This document shows, piece by piece, positions 1 through 8,169 of a stretch of 64,000 nucleotides of DNA. The notes beneath the pieces were generated by a model that was not told the origin of the DNA, searched no databases, and was given only the letters and a program-made list of their open reading frames with translations. Source of the stretch: Rudanella lutea DSM 19387. GTDB taxonomy: Bacteria > Bacteroidota > Bacteroidia > Cytophagales > Spirosomataceae. The stretch is taken from NCBI RefSeq assembly GCF_000383955.1, contig NZ_KB913013.1:2896694-2960693 (forward strand), in the 5' to 3' direction. Position 1 is the stretch's first letter, and each line of letters opens with the position of its first letter. Made by a program: the position numbers and the translations under genes.

Positions 1-2258
1 CGCTCGACCGCGCCCAACAGGCCGACGAAGAAGGCGTAAAGCAACGGTTTACCGACTGGCTGGCGAAGGCCGAAAAAGCGCCCCAAACAGCCCTGTTGCC
101 CGCCCGGAAAAACCTGGTCATTTACGTGCCGTTCGACCAAAGCAAGGACGTGCCGGTGGAGTCGAAAAAGAAAGACGAAAAGAAGCCGGACGAAGCCAAA
201 CAAAAGTTGGTCAAGCCCCAGTCGCTCGTTCGGCTCGCGTCGCTCAAACAAGACTCCCCGAAAGCCGCCGAGCCTAAGGCCGAACCGCCCAAAATACGCC
301 GGTTGTTCGCCAACATCGCCAATGACACCCTCCCCCTCGAAACCCAGGGCGATCTCGACTACCCGATTCCGTTTGTAAAAGGAGCCGTTGGGCGCGGGGT
401 CAGGCTCGTGGGCGAAAGTCGGCTTCAGCTCAAAGGGGCCGGCCGTTGGGAACAACCCGAAAACGACTGGGCCCGCCCGGCCTGGTTCGAACGGCATCAG
501 CCCTTTACGGTAAGCCTTTGGGTTAATGTCAACGATCCCAAACTGGAAGGTTCACTCTTCAACCGCGATTTGGGGCCTTTTAACGGATTCAGAGGGTACC
601 GGCTTCAGCGACTACCCGACGGGCGGCTGGCGTTTCGGATGAGCTACGTATGGCCCGACGATGCCATCGACATCGAAACCCGGCAACGGCTCCCCCTAAA
701 CCACTGGATGCACCTGACCATCAGCTACGATGGCAGCAGCCGCGCCGATGGGGTACAGTTTTATGTTAACGGCAACCCGACAGCCACGCGGGTAATGACC
801 GACAACCTCACCCAAAGCACCGTTTGGGGTAAAAACCATAGCTACTGGGGGGCCGGAACGCCCAACTTCTCGATTGGGCATTCGCACGATCAGAACTACA
901 AAGGCTACGCCGTCGATGAAGTGCGGGTATACAACCGCGCCCTTACCCGGCTGGAGGCTCAGTCGCTGACAGTGCAGCGCGATGTGGTGCGCGAGGCCTT
1001 ACAGAACCCCGACCGAACCGAGGCCCAACAAGCCGACCTGTTTGCCTATTACCTGACTAATTTCGACGAGTCGTACAAACAACGACAAGCCGCGCGACAA
1101 GCTCAACTGGCCGAGGAAACCCGGATTCTGAACGAGCAAATCGACGTGATGACCATGAGCGAACGTCGGTACAAGGTGGCCACACACTTGCTCAAACGCG
1201 GGGCTTACGATGCCCCCGGCGAGCGGGTCGAGGCCGAGGTACCTCATTTTCTACCTCCACTCGACAACGAAACGCCCGACCGACTGGGGCTGGCCCAATG
1301 GCTACTCCGCTCCGACAACCCATTGTTTGCCCGCGTAGCCGTAAACCGAATCTGGCAGCAATATTTCGGGCAGGGACTCGTAAAAAGCAGCGACGACTTT
1401 GGGAATCAGGGTAACCTGCCCTCGCACCCCGAACTGCTCGACTATCTGGCGGTCCGTTTTCGCGACGGTTGGTCTGACCCCGCCGGGAACGTGGGGCCGT
1501 GGGATGTGAAAGCCCTGCACAAACTGATTGTACTTTCGGCCACGTACCGGCAATCGTCGAGCGTGCCGCCATCGGTGCGCGAACGCGACTTCGACAATAC
1601 CTACCTGAGCCGGGGGCCCAGTTACCGGCTGAGTGCCGAGCAGGTACGCGACAATGCCCTTGCCGCCAGCGGCTTACTGACTCGCCAGATTGGCGGACCG
1701 AGCGTACACCCGTACCAGCCCGCGGGTATCTGGGAGGCCCTGGCTACGCGCAACGCCGTGAATTATGTGCAGAACCACGGCGACAGCCTGTACCGGCGGT
1801 CGATGTACACAATCTGGAAACGGTCGTCGCCCCCGCCCATGATGCTCAACTTCGACGCGGCCGAGCGGCACACCTGTACCGTAAAACGACAAAAAACATC
1901 GACCCCGCTACAGGCACTGGTTACGCTCAATGATCCTCAGTTTGTAGAGGCTGCCCGCGTGTTGGCCCAGAAAGAGGCCGAAAAGCGAAAAAGCAATCTG
2001 GCGAACAGCGAAGAGATAATACATGCCTTCTTCAAGTCGATTGTTGGCAGGCCCGCCCGTCCGCAGGAAGTCGGCCTGATGCAACAGCTCTACGCCGAAG
2101 AACTACGCGATTTCCGGGCCAACCCCAAGCGGGCAGCCGAGTTGCTCACCGTGGGTGAATACCCCGTTGCCCGGCAACTACCGCCCGAACAGCTCGCAGC
2201 CTGGACGGTGGTAGGCAACACGATTATGAATTTCGACGAAGCCATTGTAAAGCGATAA
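1..2258 (+). CDS. DUF1553 (PSD1) domain protein with LamG-like domain, 5' end outside window
   Basis: The reading frame is open from base 3, so the true start is upstream; 751 residues are visible. A concanavalin/LamG-like module spans about nt 350-1010 (AVGRGVRLVGES, then FTVSLWVNVNDP and AVDEVRVYNRAL). A C-terminal PSD1/DUF1553 domain follows from about nt 1240 to the stop (PLFARVAVNRIWQQYFGQGL, SAEQVRDNALAASGLL, STPLQALVTLND). A Lys/Glu/Pro-rich stretch at about nt 160-290 interrupts the start of the LamG part. In this family, DUF1549 and often a cytochrome c (PSC1) domain lie N-terminal; here they would be outside the window. The next gene is DUF1501, the usual partner. The pair is common in Planctomycetes and some Cytophagales and its substrate is not established. 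Family call is firm; function is unknown. Confidence 0.9.
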   Translation, partial: LDRAQQADEEGVKQRFTDWLAKAEKAPQTALLPARKNLVIYVPFDQSKDVPVESKKKDEKKPDEAKQKLVKPQSLVRLASLKQDSPKAAEPKAEPPKIRRLFANIANDTLPLETQGDLDYPIPFVKGAVGRGVRLVGESRLQLKGAGRWEQPENDWARPAWFERHQPFTVSLWVNVNDPKLEGSLFNRDLGPFNGFRGYRLQRLPDGRLAFRMSYVWPDDAIDIETRQRLPLNHWMHLTISYDGSSRADGVQFYVNGNPTATRVMTDNLTQSTVWGKNHSYWGAGTPNFSIGHSHDQNYKGYAVDEVRVYNRALTRLEAQSLTVQRDVVREALQNPDRTEAQQADLFAYYLTNFDESYKQRQAARQAQLAEETRILNEQIDVMTMSERRYKVATHLLKRGAYDAPGERVEAEVPHFLPPLDNETPDRLGLAQWLLRSDNPLFARVAVNRIWQQYFGQGLVKSSDDFGNQGNLPSHPELLDYLAVRFRDGWSDPAGNVGPWDVKALHKLIVLSATYRQSSSVPPSVRERDFDNTYLSRGPSYRLSAEQVRDNALAASGLLTRQIGGPSVHPYQPAGIWEALATRNAVNYVQNHGDSLYRRSMYTIWKRSSPPPMMLNFDAAERHTCTVKRQKTSTPLQALVTLNDPQFVEAARVLAQKEAEKRKSNLANSEEIIHAFFKSIVGRPARPQEVGLMQQLYAEELRDFRANPKRAAELLTVGEYPVARQLPPEQLAAWTVVGNTIMNFDEAIVKR

Positions 2259-2309
2259 ACCACAAGGACCTTTGGAGCAACCATCCAGACCCTGCTACCG
2301 ATAACCACT

Positions 2310-3749
2310 ATGGACCTTCAGGATCAACTCCACGATATGATGAGCCGCCGGACGTTTCTGGGGCAAACCGGTGCCGGTATTGGTACGCTGGCGCTGGCGT
2401 CGTTGCTCAATCCGGGTACGGCTTCGGCGGCCGCGGGTCCGGCGCTCGGCAAACCGCATTTTCCGCCTAAGGTAAAGCGGGTTATCTATCTGTTTCAAAG
2501 CGGGGCACCCAGCCAACTCGAACTGTTCGATTACAAACCCCGGCTCGAAACCATGTGGGGGCAGGAGCTACCCGAATCGGTGCGAAAAGGGCAACGCCTG
2601 ACCGGCATGACCGCCGGGCAAAGCCGGTTTCCGCTGGCGGCATCGGCCTTCAAATTTGCGCAACACGGCCAAAGCCGTGCCTGGGTGAGTGAGTTGCTGC
2701 CGTACACGTCGCGGGTGGTGGATGACCTGTGCTTTATCAAAACCATGCACACCGAAGCCATCAACCACGACCCCGCCGTTACGTTTATCCAAACGGGCAG
2801 TCAACAGGCTGGTCGGCCCAGTTTTGGCTCGTGGGTGAGTTATGGCCTCGGCTCCGACAATCAGAATATGCCCGCGTTTGTGGTGCTGCTTTCCAAAGGC
2901 CGCAACGGCGACCAACCCCTCTACGCCAAGCTCTGGAGCAACGGTTTTTTGCCATCGGTGCATCAGGGAGTGGTATTTCGGTCGGGCCCCGACCCGGTTT
3001 TTTACCTCAACAATCCGCCCGGTATTGATCGGACGAGCCGCCGACGGATGCTCGATTATCTGGCCAAACTGCATCATGAGCAGGCTAAACACGTGCTCGA
3101 CCCGGAGATCGACAACCGAATGCAACAGTACGAAATGGCCTACCGAATGCAGGCCTCGGTGCCCGAAACCCTCGACCTCTCCAAAGAACCCAACTACATT
3201 TTTGACCTGTACGGCCCCGATAGCCGGCAGCCCGGCACGTTTGCGGCCAACTGCCTGCTGGCGCGTAAACTGATAGAAAAAGATGTGAAGTTTGTGCAGC
3301 TTTACCATCAGGGTTGGGATCAGCACGGCAACCTGCCCAACGACATCAGGGTGCAAACCAAAAGCGTCGATCAGGCATCGGCGGCTTTGGTGATGGACCT
3401 CAAACAGCGCGGCCTCCTCGACGATACGCTCGTAATCTGGGGGGGCGAGTTTGGGCGTACCAACTATTCACAGGGTAAACTGAAAAAAGACAACTACGGC
3501 CGCGATCATCACCCGCGTTGCTACACCATCTGGATGGCGGGTGCGGGCATAAAAAAGAGCTTCGTGTACGGCGAAACCGACGAATTTGGGTACAACATCG
3601 CCCGCGACCCCGTACACGTGCACGATTTTCAGGCCACGGTGATGCACCTGATGGGCGTAGACCACGAGAAACTAACCTTCAAGCATCAGGGGCGTCGGTA
3701 CCGGCTAACCGATGTGCACGGCAAGGTGATAAAACCCCTGCTGGCGTAG
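2310..3749 (+). CDS. DUF1501 domain protein, Tat-exported
   Basis: The 479-residue protein starts at ATG 2310, 51 bases after the DUF1553 stop, so co-transcription is likely. The N-terminus carries a twin-arginine motif (SRRTFLGQ, residues 12-19) followed by a hydrophobic Ala/Leu stretch ending AASAAAG-like, a standard Tat signal. The body matches DUF1501, a sulfatase/alkaline-phosphatase-like fold: LFQSGAPSQLELFDYKP near residue 54, KFVQLYHQGWDQHGNL near 327, and a C-terminal GRDHHPRCYTIWMAGAG. Asp/His residues in these blocks are the likely metal ligands. DUF1501 and DUF1553 proteins are almost always adjacent and are thought to act together outside the cytoplasm, but no reaction is proven. 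ATG codons at 2337 and 2340 are alternative starts that would still leave the Tat motif intact. Confidence 0.9.
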   Translation: MDLQDQLHDMMSRRTFLGQTGAGIGTLALASLLNPGTASAAAGPALGKPHFPPKVKRVIYLFQSGAPSQLELFDYKPRLETMWGQELPESVRKGQRLTGMTAGQSRFPLAASAFKFAQHGQSRAWVSELLPYTSRVVDDLCFIKTMHTEAINHDPAVTFIQTGSQQAGRPSFGSWVSYGLGSDNQNMPAFVVLLSKGRNGDQPLYAKLWSNGFLPSVHQGVVFRSGPDPVFYLNNPPGIDRTSRRRMLDYLAKLHHEQAKHVLDPEIDNRMQQYEMAYRMQASVPETLDLSKEPNYIFDLYGPDSRQPGTFAANCLLARKLIEKDVKFVQLYHQGWDQHGNLPNDIRVQTKSVDQASAALVMDLKQRGLLDDTLVIWGGEFGRTNYSQGKLKKDNYGRDHHPRCYTIWMAGAGIKKSFVYGETDEFGYNIARDPVHVHDFQATVMHLMGVDHEKLTFKHQGRRYRLTDVHGKVIKPLLA

Positions 3750-3780
3750 TCGAAAAACCAATCGATTAATAGCCGATCTT

Positions 3781-3882
3781 CAGTACTGGACATTTGGACT
3801 TCAGACATTAGACGTTAGACTTATTACCATTCTGTAGGGAGGTCTAACGTCTAATGTCCAACATCTAATGTCCAGTACTGAG
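3781..3882. repeat. 7-base-period inverted repeat (GACnnnn word)
   Basis: This fills the middle of the 236-base gap between the DUF1501 gene and mscS. GAC recurs at 3789, 3797, 3804, 3811 and 3818 (spacings 8,7,7,7). The complementary GTC recurs at 3842, 3849, 3856 and 3870, with ATC at 3863. The outer ends are CAGTACTGGACATT and its exact complement, so the whole unit can fold into a hairpin of about 40 bp with few mismatches. No terminator T-run follows. The word CAGTACTGAGTAG at its right end also occurs at 22211-22223. Confidence 0.85.
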
Positions 3883-3973
3883 TAGCCGATCTATCTTGAA
3901 CCAAATCATAAGATTAAGCACTCGGGCCTTGCCCATGCAGGCGATTTACCGGACAATCACATTTGAATAGCCT

Positions 3974-3981
3974 TACCTTTG
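3974..3981 (+). promoter_or_regulatory. TAnnTTTG -7 box of mscS, near-leaderless
   Basis: TACCTTTG stands only four bases before the ATG at 3986. If initiation occurs a few bases after the box, as usual for the Bacteroidota sigma factor, the transcript would begin at or next to the start codon. I see no clear -33 TTG at the usual distance. Confidence 0.6.
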
Positions 3982-3985
3982 CCCC

Positions 3986-5134
3986 ATGCAGCAACAGATT
4001 GATACCTGGATTCGTAGCCTGATCCGGTGGTTTGGATTTGTTCCCAACCGTGACCTGTCGGGCTGGATTCTGTTAATTATTGCCGTTCTGGCGGGGCTTA
4101 TTGTTAACCTGATCGTGACGCAAACGATCCGGTTTGTGAACCGAAAACGCCCTTCGCAGGCCCTGGGTTACCTACGCACCTACGTACGCTGGGCATTTTG
4201 GGCGTTTGTACCTTCCCTGTTTTTTCTATTAGCCACCAACATACAATCGGCGCGGTTTATCCGACGTCATCCCGTAGCCGACAAGGCGGCCGAGGTGCTG
4301 TTTCTGATAGCGGCTACCTGGCTGGTGGTCCAACTCCTGAAAGTAGGTGAGCTGCTCCTGGTGCGTCAATACGACACCACGCAGGATGTAAACCTCTCGC
4401 AGCGAAAGTTTGTCACGCAGGTTCGGTTCGTCCGGCGGTTTATTGTTTTTCTGATTTTCATTATCAGTGGAGCCCTGCTCTTACTCACCTTCCAGGGAAG
4501 CCGGAAAGTAGGTCTTAGTGTGCTTACCTCGGCGGGGGTTTTCTCGGTCTTGATTGGTTTTGCGGCCCAAAAAACCCTGGCTAACCTGCTGGCCGGTATT
4601 CAAATCGCCTTTACCCAGCAAATCAGGCTCGACGATGCCGTGGTGGTCGAAAATGAGTGGGGCCGTATTGAAGAAATCAACCTGACCAACGTGGTGGTCA
4701 GGCTCTGGGACCGTCGGCGGCTGATTTTGCCTATCACGTATTTTGTCGAAACCCCGTTCCAGAACTGGACCCGCTCCGATGCTTCCATCACGGGGGCGAT
4801 TCTGCTGTATCTGGATTACAACGTACCGATTGAGCGACTCCGCGAAAAAGCCCGCGAGTTTGCCGAAGCCGACCCGCTTTGGAATCAGGACGTTTTTGCC
4901 GTTCAGATTACCGACACCACCCCTACGGGCGTCATTGTCCGGATTCTGGTCTCTGCGGCCGACGCTCCCTCGGCCTTCGACCTGCGTTGCCACCTGCGCG
5001 AGGCCATTATTGTGTTTTTACGGGAAGAATACCCCGAGAGCCTGCCCCAAACCCGGGTTCAGTTCGAGCCCGCGCGGATACCCCAAAATGGCGAGGCAGG
5101 CAAAGGCCCTGTTGCAGACTTAACAATTACATAA
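3986..5134 (+). CDS. MscS-family mechanosensitive ion channel
   Basis: This 382-residue membrane protein has about four N-terminal transmembrane segments (roughly residues 25-46, 64-84, 100-118, 150-170). A pore-lining, Gly/Ala-rich MscS helix follows at about 175-205 (SAGVFSVLIGFAAQKTLANL). The beta domain of the family comes next (IRLDDAVVVENEWGRIEEI, then NVVVRLWDRRRLILPITYF). After that is a cytoplasmic alpha/beta domain, matching small-conductance MscS channels that release solutes on hypo-osmotic shock. Length exceeds E. coli MscS (286 aa) because of extra N-terminal helices, as in many Bacteroidota homologs. It is probably a single-gene unit, with its own promoter box just before the ATG and the PiT gene starting 87 bases downstream. 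Confidence 0.93.
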   Translation: MQQQIDTWIRSLIRWFGFVPNRDLSGWILLIIAVLAGLIVNLIVTQTIRFVNRKRPSQALGYLRTYVRWAFWAFVPSLFFLLATNIQSARFIRRHPVADKAAEVLFLIAATWLVVQLLKVGELLLVRQYDTTQDVNLSQRKFVTQVRFVRRFIVFLIFIISGALLLLTFQGSRKVGLSVLTSAGVFSVLIGFAAQKTLANLLAGIQIAFTQQIRLDDAVVVENEWGRIEEINLTNVVVRLWDRRRLILPITYFVETPFQNWTRSDASITGAILLYLDYNVPIERLREKAREFAEADPLWNQDVFAVQITDTTPTGVIVRILVSAADAPSAFDLRCHLREAIIVFLREEYPESLPQTRVQFEPARIPQNGEAGKGPVADLTIT

Positions 5135-5221
5135 CATTGGATTCCCCGGCGCGTGGCTGGTTTTGCAGACCTTTGTGGTGGTTTAGTCAAACCAGAAGCT
5201 TGTATCTAACTTAAAATCACT

Positions 5222-6637
5222 ATGTTCGGCTTAGAGACCGGCATTTTTATCCTGCTCGCATTCTGCATTTTAGCCGCTTGCGTCTTCGAATTCATCAACG
5301 GCTTTCACGACACCGCCAATGCCGTTGCCACCGTTATTTATACCAACTCGCTGCAACCAACTCAGGCCGTTGTCTGGTCTGGATTTATGAATTTTCTGGG
5401 GGTAATCACCGGGGGCGTGGGTGTGGGTATGAGCATCGTAAACCTGCTTCCGGTCGAGTTGCTGATTGATCAGAACGTCTACCACAGTATAGCCATGGTG
5501 CTGGCGCTTCTGTTCAGCGCCATTATCTGGAACTTTGGGACCTGGTATTTTGGTCTGCCCGCGTCAAGCTCGCACACGCTGATCGGGGCCATTATTGGCG
5601 TTGGGCTGGGTTATGCCGTTCTGCCCGACAACGAAATGGGCATTGCAGCCGTCAACTGGGACAAAGCCAAGGAAGTGTTTGCAGCCCTGTTTCTGTCGCC
5701 CCTGATCGGGTTTAGCCTTGCCGTAGTACTCATGTTTGTGCTGCGCCGGTCGCTCAACAAAGAAGTGCGCAAGCAGCTTTTCGACGAACCACAACCCGGA
5801 CAGGCACCACCGGCCTGGGTGCGCGGTATTTTGATCATGACCTGTACGCTGGTGAGCTTTTTTCACGGCCGCAACGACGGTCAGAAGGGTATCGGTCTGG
5901 TTATGCTTATTCTGATCGGTATTTTGCCCGCTTATTTCGCCGTCGACAACCGACTCGATGTGCAGCAACTCCGCCCCGACCTGACGGTTGTGGAGCAGAA
6001 AATTGCCCTTATCGACACCACGCTGCTCAACGTGACCGAGAAAGCCCGCATTGCCCAGATCAAGGCGAGTGCGCAGAATCTGGAGAAGGTGCTGGCCGCC
6101 AACAAAATCGAACGCGAACACGCACTCGACGTTCGGCAGGCCCTGCTCACGATCAGCAGCAATGTGAAGAAACTAAACGAAAGTGAAGCCGTAAAGCTGA
6201 GCGACGCCGACCGGAAAGCCCTGAGTGCAGCCGCTACGCAGGAAGAAAAAGGCCTGCGGAAATTTACTGACCACGCACCTTTCTGGGTTATTCTGATGAT
6301 TTCGCTCTCATTGGGCTTCGGAACCATGATTGGCTGGAAACGGATTGTGGTGACCGTGGGCGAAAAAATCGGCAAGAGCCACCTGACCTACGCGCAGGGG
6401 GCATCGGCCGAGCTGGTAGCGGCTGTTACCATCGGTATGGCGTCGGCCTTCAAAGTGCCGGTTAGTACCACGCACTCGCTCTCGTCGGGTATTGCCGGTG
6501 CTATGGTGGCCAGCAAAGGCATCAAAAACCTGCAAGCCGGTACGATTCAAAACATTATGCTTGCCTGGTTGCTGACATTGCCCGTTGCCATTCTGCTCTC
6601 GGCTACGCTGTTTGTATTCTTCCGCTGGCTTCTATAA
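5222..6637 (+). CDS. PiT-family inorganic phosphate transporter
   Basis: This 471-residue integral membrane protein carries both halves of the PiT/PNaS fold. The first signature is near residue 20 (FINGFHDTANAVATVIYTNS) and the second near 215 (FHGRNDGQKGIG). C-terminal repeat blocks include PVSTTHSLSSGIAGAM and the N-terminal equivalent PASSSHTLIGAIIG. A hydrophilic, coiled-coil-like insert of about 110 residues (roughly 240-350, many Lys/Glu/Ala) separates the halves, a common place for variable loops. It is expected to import phosphate with H+ or Na+ as the low-affinity system. ATG 5222 is the first start in frame with the family N-terminus. No PhoU-like DUF47 gene is next to it. Transcription probably stops at the strong hairpin at 6735-6770. 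Confidence 0.95.
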   Translation: MFGLETGIFILLAFCILAACVFEFINGFHDTANAVATVIYTNSLQPTQAVVWSGFMNFLGVITGGVGVGMSIVNLLPVELLIDQNVYHSIAMVLALLFSAIIWNFGTWYFGLPASSSHTLIGAIIGVGLGYAVLPDNEMGIAAVNWDKAKEVFAALFLSPLIGFSLAVVLMFVLRRSLNKEVRKQLFDEPQPGQAPPAWVRGILIMTCTLVSFFHGRNDGQKGIGLVMLILIGILPAYFAVDNRLDVQQLRPDLTVVEQKIALIDTTLLNVTEKARIAQIKASAQNLEKVLAANKIEREHALDVRQALLTISSNVKKLNESEAVKLSDADRKALSAAATQEEKGLRKFTDHAPFWVILMISLSLGFGTMIGWKRIVVTVGEKIGKSHLTYAQGASAELVAAVTIGMASAFKVPVSTTHSLSSGIAGAMVASKGIKNLQAGTIQNIMLAWLLTLPVAILLSATLFVFFRWLL

Positions 6638-6641
6638 AAAG

Positions 6642-6677
6642 TAGTTTAGAGTTTAGGGTTTCCGGTTTAGAGTTGGC
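6642..6677. repeat. 7-base-period direct repeat (TTTnnnn word)
   Basis: Directly after the phosphate transporter stop, TTT recurs at 6645, 6652, 6659 and 6666, with TTG at 6673, an exact 7-base spacing. Unlike most sites of this class, no inverted partner is visible before the terminator at 6735. Confidence 0.7.
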
Positions 6678-6734
6678 CGCTACACAGTAAGATCAGGGTT
6701 TCATACCTCCCCTCTGAACGAGTCTGACACCAAC

Positions 6735-6770
6735 GCAAAGGGGAGCCGGTCGAAACCGGCTCCCCTTTGC
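6735..6770. terminator. Bidirectional hairpin terminator between PiT and exbD
   Basis: A perfect 16-bp stem (GCAAAGGGGAGCCGGT at 6735-6750, complement at 6755-6770) closes a CGAA tetraloop. It sits between two convergent genes, so it can end transcription from both sides. The T-run is short on each side. Confidence 0.85.
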
Positions 6771-6789
6771 TGTTAAACGCTTTGGCGGC

Positions 6790-7182
6790 TTACTTAGACG
6801 TAGCCATAACCATTTTGATGTTCAATTTGGCACCCGTTTCGAGTACGCCTACCAGATCCTGAACCGTCAGACTTTTGTCGAACCGAACCACCACCGTGGG
6901 CTCATCGATACCGGCCATAATCGCCTTCAGCTCATTTTCGAGGTTTTCGGGCGCAACCGGCTGCTTATCGATAAAATACTGCTTGTTGGCATCCACTGAA
7001 AGCGTCACCTGCTTTTTGCTCAACTGCTGCGACGACGAAGCCTTGGGCAGCATCAGCTTAATTACATTCGGGTTGGCCACCGTCGAGATAATCAAAAAGA
7101 ACAACAACAGGAAGAACATGATGTCGTTCAGCGACGAGGTGGCCACTTCGGCGGCAAACTTATTTTTTCGGCGTAGCTTCAT
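6790..7182 (-). CDS. exbD: ExbD/TolR-family biopolymer transport protein
   Basis: This 130-residue protein has a short basic N-terminus, one transmembrane helix (about residues 20-40) and a periplasmic domain, the normal ExbD/TolR architecture. Asp20 at the start of the helix (SSLNDIMFFLLLFFLI) matches the conserved proton-carrying Asp of the family. ExbD works with ExbB (next gene upstream) and a TonB protein to energise outer-membrane transport, which fits the TonB-dependent receptor at 45146-48043. It lies 78 bases after the exbB stop; that spacer is almost entirely a 7-base-period inverted repeat. No tonB gene with a membrane anchor is adjacent. Confidence 0.92.
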   Translation of the reverse strand: MKLRRKNKFAAEVATSSLNDIMFFLLLFFLIISTVANPNVIKLMLPKASSSQQLSKKQVTLSVDANKQYFIDKQPVAPENLENELKAIMAGIDEPTVVVRFDKSLTVQDLVGVLETGAKLNIKMVMATSK

Positions 7183-7187
7183 AGTAG

Positions 7188-7258
7188 TGATGAGTTATGA
7201 GCGATGAGTTATGAATGAGTAGTTGTCCACTCATCGTTCATAACTCATCACTCATCGC
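7188..7258. repeat. 7-base-period inverted repeat in the exbB-exbD spacer (ATGAnnn word)
   Basis: ATGA recurs at 7190, 7197, 7204 and 7211. Its complement TCAT recurs at 7231, 7238, 7245 and 7252, all exactly seven apart. The two arms can pair around a loop near 7220-7229. Because it lies between two genes that should share a transcript, it could set the ratio of ExbB to ExbD by attenuation or RNA processing; this is inference. Confidence 0.85.
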
Positions 7259-7260
7259 TT

Positions 7261-7968
7261 CTAGCGAACCCGAACGTTTTCGGTAGGCTTTTGGAGCACT
7301 TCCAGAAACTCGAACGCGTTCATTTCGAGCCGGAGTGTAAACTTCTCGACCATCATATTGAGCAGGTGATAGCCCGTGTAGGCAATAACCCCCACAATAA
7401 GACCAGCCCCTGAGGTAATCATTTTTTCGTACAGACCACCGGCAATAATCCCGACGCTGATGTTGTCGGATAGCGAGATGTCGTAAAAGATTCGGATAAT
7501 CCCCGAAATGGTCCCGATAAACCCAAGCATGGGCGCAATACCGGCAATTACCCCGAGGTAACCCATGTTGCGCTCAAGGCGTCCCAGTTCAATCTGCCCA
7601 ACGGTTTCGATGGTGCTCTCAATTTCGCGGATGGGGGCCCCGATCCGGCCAACGGCTTTTTCAAACACGCGGCCAACGGATGTTTTCTGATTCCGGCAAA
7701 ACGACTCAGCCGATTTGATATTCCCCTGCAGCACCATGTCTTTCACGTTGTCGACAAACCCTTCATCAACACGGGTTTGCGCCCGGATCACAAAGAATCG
7801 TTCGAAAATGATGTACAGGGCCGCGAAGAAAAGGATGGCGATGGGAATCATAACCCAGCCCCCTTTGGCAACCAGGTCAATCAGTTGCAGGCTTTGTTGG
7901 GGGGCCACTCCCGTAGCAGCGGAGGCCGATGCGGCCGTGTCAAGAGCCGGAACCTGAAGCAAAATCAT
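7261..7968 (-). CDS. exbB: MotA/TolQ/ExbB proton channel family protein
   Basis: With ATG 7968 the protein has 235 residues. An ATG at 8010 would add 14 residues of poor quality, so 7968 is preferred. Three membrane segments are visible (about residues 37-57, 140-162, 180-205). The family block LGVIAGIAPMLGFIGTISGI is followed by the last helix pair with GLIVGVIAYTGY. ExbB forms the pentameric channel around ExbD and uses the proton gradient to drive TonB. It is first in the exbB-exbD pair. The N-terminus is Ala/Gln-rich and may include a short periplasmic extension, as in other Bacteroidota ExbB proteins. Confidence 0.92.
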   Translation of the reverse strand: MILLQVPALDTAASASAATGVAPQQSLQLIDLVAKGGWVMIPIAILFFAALYIIFERFFVIRAQTRVDEGFVDNVKDMVLQGNIKSAESFCRNQKTSVGRVFEKAVGRIGAPIREIESTIETVGQIELGRLERNMGYLGVIAGIAPMLGFIGTISGIIRIFYDISLSDNISVGIIAGGLYEKMITSGAGLIVGVIAYTGYHLLNMMVEKFTLRLEMNAFEFLEVLQKPTENVRVR

Positions 7969-8115
7969 ACAGTAATCGTCGGAGGTTGAAAGCAATGAGC
8001 GGCAGCGCATTACCTCGGTGTTAACGAGAAGCCTTTGCCGGATATTGTTAATTTACAGTGTCAAACTCCAGATATAAGGCACTCAGGGAGCACCTTATAC
8101 CCGTAGCCACATGTT

Positions 8116-8123
8116 CAAAGATA
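8116..8123 (-). promoter_or_regulatory. Candidate TAnnTTTG box upstream of exbB
   Basis: TATCTTTG is present on the minus strand about 150 bases before the chosen exbB start. The distance is long and no -33 TTG is well placed, so this is a weak call. Confidence 0.35.
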
Positions 8124-8169
8124 GCAAAGGGTACGCAAACCGGGGCGTAAAATTAGGAAAGGGCGGGGC

